Source of the DNA: Dehalococcoidales bacterium
GTDB taxonomy: Bacteria > Chloroflexota > Dehalococcoidia > Dehalococcoidales > UBA3254
Assembly: GCA_016926695.1 (NCBI GenBank)
Contig: JAFGOB010000142.1
Coordinates: forward strand, 1-33,477
Length of the DNA stretch: 33,477 bases
Direction of reading: 5' to 3'
Shown piece after piece: positions 10,903 to 18,091 of the stretch (within the stretch, counting starts at the first letter, position 1; every line of letters starts with the position of its first letter). Position numbers and translations under genes: made by a program. The notes beneath the pieces were generated by a model. That model saw nothing but the letters and a program-made list of their open reading frames with translations. It was not told the origin of the DNA and searched no databases.

Positions 10903-11679
10903 TTACTCAGGACGAGTTTGAATTTGCTGTTGAAGAGCATCCAGCCAGGCGGCTGATTTGACCTCTCTTTCCAGCAGGAAGCGGATATAGTCCCCCAGAA
11001 GAGTTTTCAGTTCAGAGTTGAGCCCGCTGTTCATCTTAAGACGTATAACAGTATCAAAGCCGCTTGTTTGAAACAGCCTCAGTACCTTTATGGCATCCAC
11101 GGAAATGGGAAACCCGGAAGGATGCTCCAGGGCGCATTCCGGGCAGAGCACTCCCCCAGCCATTGAACAAAAAGCATTGTTCAGTGGTTTGAGCACTGTA
11201 TCGCAGGCTACACAGGTTTGAAGTTGGGGACGGTAGCCGGTCTTATTCAGCAGAGACAGCTCGAAATAACGCAGGATCAGCTCCGTATTGGCGGCAGAGG
11301 AAAGACGTGACAGGGTATCCAGGAGGAGATAAAAAAGACCCGGATCGGAAACGCGCTCGGGCGTGAACTGGTTGATCAGTTCGGCGATATAGAGACCGCA
11401 GGAGGTCAGCAATATGTCATTTTTCACATCCAGGAAACCCTCTACGGTCTCACTGCCGGTGATTGTGTCCAGATTCCTGCCCCGGGCCAGCCTTATCCGG
11501 CTGTGAGTCAACAGCTCGAGGTGACCGGCCAGCTTGCTTTTAGGACGGCGGACTCCTTTAGCCACAGCCTCTATTTTGCCCATATCGGGTGTATACAGAG
11601 AAAGGATCCTGTCGGCTTCTCCCAGCTTTATTTTGCGGATTATAAGAGCTTCAACCTGATATTCTCTCGGCTCGGCCAA
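10903..11679 (-). CDS. recO: DNA repair protein RecO
   Basis: A 258-residue RecO, the recombination mediator that works with RecR (and RecF) to load RecA onto SSB-coated DNA and anneal single strands. It shows the N-terminal OB fold (EALIIRKIKLGEADRILSLYTPDMGKIEAVAKGVRR), a helical middle domain and a zinc-binding cluster (CVAC ... C ... CPEC). The length is normal. The ribosome site is CAGGAG before the ATG at 11679. Upstream a tentative promoter can be read (TTGAAA, 17 nt, TAAACT). It lies upstream of the dehydratase-maf pair in the same direction, but that pair has its own promoter. Confidence 0.95.
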   Translation of the reverse strand: MAEPREYQVEALIIRKIKLGEADRILSLYTPDMGKIEAVAKGVRRPKSKLAGHLELLTHSRIRLARGRNLDTITGSETVEGFLDVKNDILLTSCGLYIAELINQFTPERVSDPGLFYLLLDTLSRLSSAANTELILRYFELSLLNKTGYRPQLQTCVACDTVLKPLNNAFCSMAGGVLCPECALEHPSGFPISVDAIKVLRLFQTSGFDTVIRLKMNSGLNSELKTLLGDYIRFLLEREVKSAAWLDALQQQIQTRPE

Positions 11680-11931
11680 ATGTCGCTCCTGTAAATTGAC
11701 TGATCATTATCAAGTACCAGTTTAGGATCAGGGCGGCTTAATTTCAAGGGCCGCCGGTCTTATAGCGATATACATGAATAACCTGATACATTAACGGAAC
11801 CGTTTGATAGTTCAGCCGCCCAATACGAATTAATGGGTAAGACCATCCGGAACGACTCTGACTTGCACCGGTCTTGAGGGATAAAGTAAACTTATTTCAG
11901 GTAATGAACTTGGAAATGGGGTGGTCCTGAA

Positions 11932-13251
11932 ATGGCAGATATACGTCCTTTCCGGGGCGTTCGTTATAATCAACAAAAAAATGACGATATATCCAGGCTG
12001 ATCTGCCCTCCTTACGATATTATAGACAAGCGGCGGCAGGATGAGCTTTACCGGCGCAGCGAATATAACTTTGTACGCATAGAATACAACCGGGAAAGGC
12101 CGGAAGATACTCCTCAGGACAACCGCTATAGCCGGGCGGCTTCTTTGATCAAACAGTGGATGAAAGAAGGGGTTTTATTTATGGAGTCAGAACCCGCTCT
12201 TTATATTCACCAGCAAGAGTTTAGACTCCCCGGGAAAACGTTGAAAAGGAAAAACCTGATTACACTCGTAAAGATTGAAGATTGGGCGAAAAACATAATA
12301 CGGCCGCATGAAAATATTATCCCCAGGGCAAAAAGCGACCGGATGAGTATGCTCCGCTCTTGCGGGGCCAACACCAGCCCGGTACTGGCTATTTACGAGG
12401 ACCAGGATAGGAGCATTTCCGCTTTGATTGAATCGGCAGGAGAAGGAACGCCTCTTATCGAAGCCCCCGGAGATAATGGAGAATACCACCTGGTACAGGC
12501 TGTTAAACAGCCGGAAATTGTCAGCAAAATACAGTCGGAGTTTGATTCGCGGCCTCTTTATATCGCTGACGGACATCACCGTTACGATAGCTCCCTGACC
12601 TTCATGAAAGAACAAAGCGGAGATGCAGGGTCGGAAGGTGGGGAGGATGGGTCCGGTTTTGTCATGATGAGCCTGGTGAATATAGCTGATCCGGGTCTGA
12701 TCATTCTGCCATCTCACAGGCTGGTAAAAGGTATACCCGGGTATACCCTGGAGGGATTGGAGATGGCGTTAGGTGACTTTTTTGATATACAGGAGCTGCC
12801 TGTCGATGATCCAGGGTTATATGTAAAGCTGGATAGCATTTTAAGTGGAATAGGACCGGACACACAGGCAACCAGAATGGCGGTTTATGGTCTGGACAGA
12901 AACAGGATGCAGGTCCTGACCTTAAAAGACTATGACATGGCTGCGAGGATGATGCCGCCAGGACACGGAGAGATATATAAAAAGATGGATGTCAGCCTGG
13001 TGGACCATGTCATCCTGGAAAAGTTGCTGAATTACCGCCGTGACAGTGAGGATATCATGGTGGAATACTGCGATAAGCGGGAGGAAGCGGTAGAACGGGT
13101 AAGGGATGGGAGTTTCCAGCTTGTTTTCATACTGAACCCGAAAAAGCCCGGGCTGATTAAAAGTATTGCCGACGCTGGAGACAGAATGCCGCGTAAATCA
13201 ACCTATTTCTATCCCAAGGCCCCGGCCGGACTGGTCTTCTACAAGTGGTAA
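11932..13251 (+). CDS. DUF1015 family protein
   Basis: A 439-residue member of the DUF1015 family (COG4198), whose biochemical role I do not know to be established. Family hallmarks: N-terminal ADIRPFRGVRYN, ICPPYDII (24-31), the RPHENIIPRAKSDR block, and ADGHHRYDSS (212-221). The DGHHR motif recalls the active-site motif of ParB/SbnI/SerK-type serine kinases; that resemblance is from memory and is only suggestive. The gene converges on the leftward serA-aminotransferase pair, a neighbourhood that fits a link to serine or phosphoserine metabolism (inference). A GGGGTGG ribosome site precedes the ATG. An 18-bp perfect palindrome (12730-12747) lies within the gene. Confidence 0.85.
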   Translation: MADIRPFRGVRYNQQKNDDISRLICPPYDIIDKRRQDELYRRSEYNFVRIEYNRERPEDTPQDNRYSRAASLIKQWMKEGVLFMESEPALYIHQQEFRLPGKTLKRKNLITLVKIEDWAKNIIRPHENIIPRAKSDRMSMLRSCGANTSPVLAIYEDQDRSISALIESAGEGTPLIEAPGDNGEYHLVQAVKQPEIVSKIQSEFDSRPLYIADGHHRYDSSLTFMKEQSGDAGSEGGEDGSGFVMMSLVNIADPGLIILPSHRLVKGIPGYTLEGLEMALGDFFDIQELPVDDPGLYVKLDSILSGIGPDTQATRMAVYGLDRNRMQVLTLKDYDMAARMMPPGHGEIYKKMDVSLVDHVILEKLLNYRRDSEDIMVEYCDKREEAVERVRDGSFQLVFILNPKKPGLIKSIADAGDRMPRKSTYFYPKAPAGLVFYKW

Positions 13252-13549
13252 AAAAAGCGGGGCCGAACAAGCCCACCTTAAACTATTCACGGGACTACCG
13301 TTAACAGGAAGCTTCATAACGGCAGTTATTACTTAACATCGAATAGACAGTAAAAATATTGTAGCGTTAGTAATCGAAATGAAAACAGAGAATATCTGCT
13401 TAAAACCTAGGTTTCTCACTTTATTTAATTTTGGTGTGTGGGGTGTAGCCGGTACGGCATGCCGTGCTCAAGAGGGGTGTTATCTACGACCTAAAAAAAA
13501 CCGGCAGGGTCTATCAATCCCCGCCGGTTAGAAATACGGAATTTACAGG
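13252..13549. other. Convergent intergenic region, 298 bp
   Basis: Gene-free gap between the convergent DUF1015 and serA genes. It contains a loose inverted repeat CCGTTA / TAACGG (13298-13322) after the DUF1015 stop, two perfect 12-bp palindromes (aaacctaggttt at 13403-13414 and acggcatgccgt at 13454-13465) and the serA terminator. No open reading frame, tRNA or recognised small RNA is seen. Confidence 0.6.
13493..13529 (-). terminator. Rho-independent terminator of the serA transcript
   Basis: Read leftward, just after the serA stop codon: arms AACCGGC / GCCGGTT, extended inward past one mismatch by three G-C pairs, followed by a run of eight Ts. A textbook intrinsic terminator for the aminotransferase-serA transcript. 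Confidence 0.88.
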
Positions 13550-15127
13550 TTATGAAAATATTATGGTCTTGGCTGTATAGACGTCGGGTATAGCCAGGAT
13601 TTTTTGTATAGCGGAATCGGGCAGGGTTTCATCCAGGTCGAGTATCATCAGGGCTTTGCCTCGCGGCTGCTGCCGGCTGACGAACATGGCGCTGATATTG
13701 ACATCCACGCTTCCCGTTATGTTTCCCACTGAGCCGATAAGACCCGGCCGGTCGCGATGGTCCACGAAAAGGAACGGGCCGATAGTAGGAACGAAGTCTA
13801 TCCAGTATTCGTCAACACGGACGAGATGGGTCTCTCCGCGCAGAATGGTCCCGGAGATCGCCGTGGTGCCTTTGCTGGTGGTAACTTCGGCGGTAATAAG
13901 GCTGGCATAGTTCTGGCAGGCCATATCCTTTTGTTCGCTGACAACCAGGCCGCGACGGCCGGCCACAACATTGGCGTTTACCAGGTTGACCTTTTCCTCA
14001 CTGATGTTTTCCAGCAGGCCTCCCAGCAAAGCGGCTTTTACCGCATTGGTGTCATAAGCGGCGATTTCGCCCTCGTAGCGGATCTTGAAGGCGTTCATCT
14101 GGCCCTCGCAAAGCTGTGAGGCCAGTTTACCGATTTTATCGGCAACCTCCATAAAAGGGTTAAGTACGGCCATCATCTCGGGCGGAATGAAGGGGGCGTT
14201 GACCGCGTACTTGGGAGGAAGCCCCTTGAAAACATCCACGATCTGGTCCGCCACATCGCTGGCGGCCGTGACCTGTGCTTCCGCCGTGGAAGCCCCCAGG
14301 TGAGGCGTGACGATAACATTGTCCAGTGAGAAAAGAACACTGGAGGTGCAGGGCTCCTGGGGGAATACATCGATAGCCGCACCTGTGATATTTTTAGCCT
14401 TCAGTGCTTCGGCCAGCGCTTCTTCGTTGATAAGACCGCCCCTGGCTGTATTGATTATTCGGACGGCAGGTTTCATCATGGCTAGTTCTCTGGCGCCTAT
14501 CATCTCCTTGGTCTGGGCGGAGAGGGGTATATGCAGAGTAATGAAATCAGCTTCTTTGTAAATACGTTCGAGCGATACGATCTCCACCTGTAGGTTGCTG
14601 GCATGGTCCTGGGAAACAAACGGATCGAAACCCAGCAGCTTCATTTCCAGTCCCCTGGCACGGCGGGCTACCGCGGAACCGACATTGCCCAGTCCGATTA
14701 TACCCAGGGTCTTGCCCCTGACCTCCGTACCGGTGAATTTGCTCCTCTCCCATTTACCCGCTTTCAGGGCGTAATGGGCAGCCGGGATATGCCTGGCAAG
14801 TGTGAGCATCAGGGCTATCGCGTGTTCGGCAGCCGAAATGGTATTCCCCGTAGGGGCATTTACCACTATGATGCCGCGGCGGGTAGCTGCTTCAAGATCG
14901 ATATTGTCTACACCCACTCCGGCACGCCCGATTATTATCAGCTTCTTGCCCGCTTCGATGATAGGGGCCGTTACCTGGGTCTGGCTTCGAACCACCAGGC
15001 CCTCATAGTTGCCGATGATGGAGACCAGTTCTTCAGGCTTCAGCCCGGTCTTAACATCCACCTCGGCCACGCTTTTCATTATTTCAATGCCTTCTTTCGA
15101 AAGCGCATCAGCAACAAGGACTTTCAT
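13550..15127 (-). CDS. serA: D-3-phosphoglycerate dehydrogenase (long form)
   Basis: Catalyses the NAD+-dependent oxidation of 3-phosphoglycerate to 3-phosphohydroxypyruvate, the first step of serine synthesis. The 525 residues match the long bacterial form: a catalytic domain, a Rossmann NAD domain (LGIIGLGNVGSAVARRA), catalytic Arg in NTARGGLINEEAL, Glu in DVFPQEP and His in VTPHLGAST, an intervening (ASB) domain and a C-terminal ACT domain (DRPGLIGSVGNITGSVDVNI) that in relatives senses serine. It lies 18 bp after the class-V aminotransferase gene and ends in a strong terminator. No serB or classical serC is in the window. Confidence 0.95.
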   Translation of the reverse strand: MKVLVADALSKEGIEIMKSVAEVDVKTGLKPEELVSIIGNYEGLVVRSQTQVTAPIIEAGKKLIIIGRAGVGVDNIDLEAATRRGIIVVNAPTGNTISAAEHAIALMLTLARHIPAAHYALKAGKWERSKFTGTEVRGKTLGIIGLGNVGSAVARRARGLEMKLLGFDPFVSQDHASNLQVEIVSLERIYKEADFITLHIPLSAQTKEMIGARELAMMKPAVRIINTARGGLINEEALAEALKAKNITGAAIDVFPQEPCTSSVLFSLDNVIVTPHLGASTAEAQVTAASDVADQIVDVFKGLPPKYAVNAPFIPPEMMAVLNPFMEVADKIGKLASQLCEGQMNAFKIRYEGEIAAYDTNAVKAALLGGLLENISEEKVNLVNANVVAGRRGLVVSEQKDMACQNYASLITAEVTTSKGTTAISGTILRGETHLVRVDEYWIDFVPTIGPFLFVDHRDRPGLIGSVGNITGSVDVNISAMFVSRQQPRGKALMILDLDETLPDSAIQKILAIPDVYTAKTIIFS

Positions 15128-15145
15128 TTGCCTGCTCCTGTTCTA

Positions 15146-16234
15146 TTATTTCTTGTATCCCATTTTGGAAAGGACGGCGCCTAAAGCCGTCATACACTCC
15201 CGGATATCGCCCTCACTGACCCAGCCGAGATGGCCGATGCGAAATATCTTTCCATCCAGTGCGCCCTGACCGCCGGTAATAACTATTTTAAACTCATCTC
15301 TGAGGTTCTTGCTGAGGGCCTTGTACTCTATACCCTGCGGCAGCCAGACAGCAGTAACCGTATTGGAAGCAAATTTCTCGTCCGCAACCTGTTTCAAGCC
15401 GAGAGTCTTGACTCCTTCACGTGTAGCCCTGGCTACTCTGGCATGGCGGTCAAAAACGTTCTGCATGCCCTCTTTCATCAACATATCCAGTCCGACATCC
15501 AGAGCATAAAGGGCGGTAATAGCCGGAGTCCAGGGTGTTTCATCCTTCTCCAGGTATTTCCTGGCCTTGCCGAAATCCCAGTAAAAGCGGGGCATTTTAG
15601 CCCTTTCATAATATTCCCATCCTTTGGGGCTGACGCTGACAAAGGTCAGTCCGGGAGGGGTCATCCAGCCCTTTTGTGATCCTGAGATGGCTATATCAAT
15701 GCCCCATTCGTCCACCGGGCAGTTTATGGAAGACATGCTGCTGACGCAGTCCACGATCAGCAGTTTGTCGAATTCGCTGACAACCTTTGTAAGTGCGGCC
15801 ATGTCGTTGGTAATGCCGGTTGAAGTCTCATTGTGGGTGATGATTACAGCCGAGATGTCAGGGTTGTCCTTCAGTGATTGACGGACTTTTTGGGGGTCGG
15901 CGGCTGTACCCATTTCAAAACTGAGCTTGATGACATTGGCTCCGAAGGCCGTACATATGCTGGCAAACCTGTCGCCGAAAACACCGATCGAGACAACCAG
16001 TACCTTGTCACCGGGGGAAAGCATGTTCACGGCAGCCGCTTCCAGGCCGCCTGTCCCTGATCCGGTCAGAACGTAAAGGTCGTTTTTAGTCTGGTAAAAA
16101 TACTTGAGTTTACTGGTAATACCGGACATCATCTGGTGATACTCGGCAGAGCGGTGATTGATCATCTGCTTTGACATGATTGCCAGGACTTCCGGTGGTA
16201 AAGGGGTAGGACCGGGTATGCGTAACTGTGCCAT
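15146..16234 (-). CDS. Class-V aminotransferase (serine-pyruvate / alanine-glyoxylate type)
   Basis: A 362-residue PLP enzyme of the AGXT/serine-pyruvate aminotransferase group. The PLP-binding lysine is Lys188 in SGSQKGWMTPPG; HNETSTG (134-140) and VDCVSSMSS hold other cofactor and substrate contacts. The N-terminus (RIPGPTPLPPEVL ... INHRSAEYH) is typical. Directly upstream of serA on the same transcript, it could transaminate 3-phosphohydroxypyruvate in place of SerC, or link serine with pyruvate/glyoxylate; sequence alone does not decide. The start has an AAGGAG site. A 14-bp perfect palindrome lies about 35-48 bp upstream. Confidence 0.9.
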   Translation of the reverse strand: MAQLRIPGPTPLPPEVLAIMSKQMINHRSAEYHQMMSGITSKLKYFYQTKNDLYVLTGSGTGGLEAAAVNMLSPGDKVLVVSIGVFGDRFASICTAFGANVIKLSFEMGTAADPQKVRQSLKDNPDISAVIITHNETSTGITNDMAALTKVVSEFDKLLIVDCVSSMSSINCPVDEWGIDIAISGSQKGWMTPPGLTFVSVSPKGWEYYERAKMPRFYWDFGKARKYLEKDETPWTPAITALYALDVGLDMLMKEGMQNVFDRHARVARATREGVKTLGLKQVADEKFASNTVTAVWLPQGIEYKALSKNLRDEFKIVITGGQGALDGKIFRIGHLGWVSEGDIRECMTALGAVLSKMGYKK

Positions 16235-16268
16235 AATGATACTCCTTAATAAAACTATGTATTTGGTA

Positions 16269-16282
16269 ATTAATGCATTAAT
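16269..16282. promoter_or_regulatory. 14-bp palindrome upstream of aminotransferase-serA
   Basis: Perfect palindrome attaatgcattaat in the 64-bp gap between ribF and the aminotransferase gene, next to a TATAAG hexamer (read leftward). It has no loop, so a protein operator is more likely than an RNA hairpin. No matching -35 was found and the regulator is unknown. Confidence 0.35.
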
Positions 16283-16298
16283 ATCTTATACAGCCAAG

Positions 16299-17261
16299 TT
16301 AATCGCTCTGCCCGGGTAGTTGGCTTTGAGCCGGTAAAGTACCGGCGCTGAATAGCTCCATGGCCAGGCGAATATCTTCTTTAATCTGCCTTATCAGGTC
16401 ATCGGGATTGGCAAACTTTATTTCATCCCGCATTTTTTGCAAAAATTCAATTTTGACTTCATGCTGGTACAGATTATCACTATAGTCCAGCAGAAAAGAT
16501 TCAACTGTACGCTGGATATCACCGAAGGTAGGATTAGCGCCGATATTGGTCAGCGATAGGTAGGCCTGGTTCTCCAGATATGCGTGTGTGGCGTATACTC
16601 CATCGCCGGGAATAGCCTGACCGGGCAGGATATCAAGATTGATCGTGGGGAAACCGAGGCCTGTACCCCTTCCCTTTCCGTGGATTACTTTTCCGTGAAG
16701 GCTGAAGGGACGGCCTAAAAACCTGTGAGCCTTTTCCATGTCGCCTTCGGCCAGGGCACGGCGAATAGATGTGCTGCTTACAACATCGCCGTTGTTAGTG
16801 ACAGGGGGTATAACGGTTACACTGAATCCCATTTCAGCACCTAAACGCTGTAAAGTGGATATATTGCCTTCTCCCCCCCGGCCCAGCGCGAAGTCCGGGC
16901 CGATTACCATCCCTTTCATACGAAGGTGCTTTTGCAAAAGAGAGATGAAATCCCTGGCGCCAAGGCGCGATAACTGGAGATTGAAATCCAGGACGATAAC
17001 CGCGGTTACCCCTTCCTGTTTCAACAGAAGGGCTTTTTCACCTGAATCGGTTAGAAACGGAGGCTGCGTTCGGGGTGATAGGGTCTCCTGGGGATGTCTG
17101 TTAAAAGTAATAACAAGGTCCGCCATCCCATATTGACCGGCCAGCTCTTTAAGCCTGGAAATAAGATATTTATGACCCAGATGGACTCCATCGAAAACCC
17201 CGATAGTAATTAGACTATCGCGATCAAGCTGAAATCCAGCTAGCTCTTCCTCAACTTGCAC
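16299..17261 (-). CDS. ribF: Bifunctional riboflavin kinase / FAD synthetase
   Basis: A cytoplasmic enzyme that phosphorylates riboflavin to FMN and adenylylates FMN to FAD. The N-terminal FAD synthetase domain shows GVFDGVHLGHKYLI (nucleotidyltransferase HxGH type) and VSSTSIRRAL; the C-terminal riboflavin kinase domain shows HGKGRGTGLGFPTINLD and the DGVYATHAYL strand. The 320-residue length is normal. The start is a GTG with CGGAG seven bases upstream. The leader holds a promoter candidate, a hairpin near the predicted transcript start (17315-17329) and a second hairpin next to the ribosome site (17278-17295), so expression may be controlled in the leader. It ends 64 bp before the aminotransferase start in the same direction. 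Confidence 0.95.
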   Translation of the reverse strand: MQVEEELAGFQLDRDSLITIGVFDGVHLGHKYLISRLKELAGQYGMADLVITFNRHPQETLSPRTQPPFLTDSGEKALLLKQEGVTAVIVLDFNLQLSRLGARDFISLLQKHLRMKGMVIGPDFALGRGGEGNISTLQRLGAEMGFSVTVIPPVTNNGDVVSSTSIRRALAEGDMEKAHRFLGRPFSLHGKVIHGKGRGTGLGFPTINLDILPGQAIPGDGVYATHAYLENQAYLSLTNIGANPTFGDIQRTVESFLLDYSDNLYQHEVKIEFLQKMRDEIKFANPDDLIRQIKEDIRLAMELFSAGTLPAQSQLPGQSD

Positions 17262-17277
17262 GTTCTGTCTCCGAGCT

Positions 17278-17295
17278 GGCAGCCTGCAGGCTACC
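17278..17295 (-). promoter_or_regulatory. ribF leader hairpin next to ribosome site
   Basis: Read leftward: GGTAGCC-TGCA-GGCTGCC, a 7-bp stem with one U-G wobble and a 4-nt loop, ending five bases before the GGAG ribosome site of ribF. It could influence ribosome access. The conserved parts of an FMN riboswitch are not present. Confidence 0.4.
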
Positions 17296-17314
17296 CTAAA
17301 ATGAACACGTTCTT

Positions 17315-17329
17315 GGCGAGTTACTCGCC
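17315..17329 (-). promoter_or_regulatory. Perfect 6-bp hairpin at predicted ribF transcript start
   Basis: Read leftward: GGCGAG-TAA-CTCGCC, perfect 6-bp arms with a 3-nt loop, 12 nt after the -10 box. Its size and placement match the dyad before the dehydratase gene. Confidence 0.5.
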
Positions 17330-17341
17330 TAAAGCAATTTC

Positions 17342-17371
17342 ATAGTAACATAACCCTTTTCGGAGCGTCAA
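17342..17371 (-). promoter_or_regulatory. Promoter candidate for ribF
   Basis: Read leftward: -35 TTGACG (17366-17371, one mismatch), an 18-nt spacer and -10 TACTAT (17342-17347, two mismatches). It points at ribF and would give a leader of about 75 nt. Confidence 0.5.
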
Positions 17372-17660
17372 ATTTAGGCCGTATACGACCAATGAATATC
17401 AGGAATTACGGTTTTCAGGTATTCGACAGCGGAGAAAAATCCATTAAAAATGAGTGCCAGCATTATTGCCGGTCTGTATGGCGCGGCTGTATATTATTTG
17501 AGAACAAAATTATGGATTTTTATTTTTACTGACTATGCGTGGCGGATAGAGGCAGGGCGGCTGGTTATATCTGAGTAAAAAGTACCTTTGTGAATGAGAC
17601 TAACATACTATGGTAATAAGGGATTACCTCAATTATTATGTCTCAGATTTGGGTAAAAGC

Positions 17661-17695
17661 GGGTATATACAGGTATACCCAGGGTATGACACCCT
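17661..17695. promoter_or_regulatory. Tandem hairpins upstream of pilus locus
   Basis: Two adjoining inverted repeats: gggtata-tacagg-tataccc (17661-17680) and agggt-atgac-accct (17681-17695). The half-site gggtat recurs three times in 35 bp in both orientations. They lie about 110-140 bp before the MerR-type regulator gene and could be operators for that regulator or leader structure. No T-run follows. Confidence 0.4.
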
Positions 17696-17803
17696 GACAC
17701 AATACATGCCGGATGTATCGAAAACAGGATTTAGAATGCGACTGTCTTCAGTATTCTGACCTGTGACCTTTAATAGCGTACTCAGGTTGTACGGGAGGAA
17801 ATA

Positions 17804-18016
17804 ATGCCGATAAATCTGAATGGAGAGCAATATTACCGGACGCATGAGGCTTGTGTTCTAGCCGGCATCACCAAAAATACCTTTTTGAGGTGGGTATCGA
17901 AAGGAAGTTTTTCGGACGTATCTCACCGGGATAGGAGGGGTTGGAGGCTTTTCACCGGGGATGATATAGACCGTCTGGTAAACGAAGTCAATAGGGTGCA
18001 TATAGAGCCGAGGTAA
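17804..18016 (+). CDS. Small MerR-type HTH DNA-binding protein
   Basis: A 70-residue protein that is almost only a winged helix-turn-helix of the MerR/excisionase type: YYRTHEACVLAGITKNTFLRW forms the helix-turn-helix, and SHRDRRGWRLFTGDDIDRLV matches the wing and following helix of MerR proteins. There is no effector or dimerisation domain. The start is set by a strong GGGAGGAAATA ribosome site. It precedes pilB by 75 bp in the same direction and is probably the first gene of, or local regulator for, the pilus locus (inference). It lacks phage integration neighbours, so an excisionase role is unlikely. Confidence 0.8.
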   Translation: MPINLNGEQYYRTHEACVLAGITKNTFLRWVSKGSFSDVSHRDRRGWRLFTGDDIDRLVNEVNRVHIEPR

Positions 18017-18071
18017 TAGTTATTCGTAAATAGCCCGCCTGTAAATTGTCTATTTTACACGCTTTTCAGGG

Positions 18072-18086
18072 TTATTCGGAGAATAA
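18072..18086 (+). promoter_or_regulatory. Hairpin presenting the pilB ribosome site
   Basis: ttattc-gga-gaataa, a perfect 6-bp inverted repeat whose loop and first arm base form the GGAG ribosome site of pilB (ATG at 18092). It is A/U-rich, so stability is modest; it could modulate translation. Confidence 0.3.
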
Positions 18087-18091
18087 AGAGC

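Larger units (their letters stand above)
17262..17803. other. 542-bp gene-free regulatory region
   Basis: Divergent gap between ribF (leftward) and the pilus-locus regulator (rightward). The ribF half holds a promoter candidate and two leader hairpins. The pilus half holds tandem hairpins at 17661-17695, a small tacat-gccgg-atgta repeat near 17705, and the GGGAGG ribosome site of the regulator. The middle (about 17400-17640) is A/T-rich with no recognised feature. A short leftward frame at 17636-17845 is not convincing. Confidence 0.6.

Noticed and set aside
13298..13322. Terminator for the DUF1015 gene (CCGTTA/TAACGG)
   Set aside because: The loop is 13 nt, the stem only 6 bp, and no T-run follows.
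17636..17845. Leftward 69-codon frame upstream of the pilus regulator
   Set aside because: It overlaps the start of a well-supported rightward gene, has no good ribosome site, and its sequence shows no recognisable domain.
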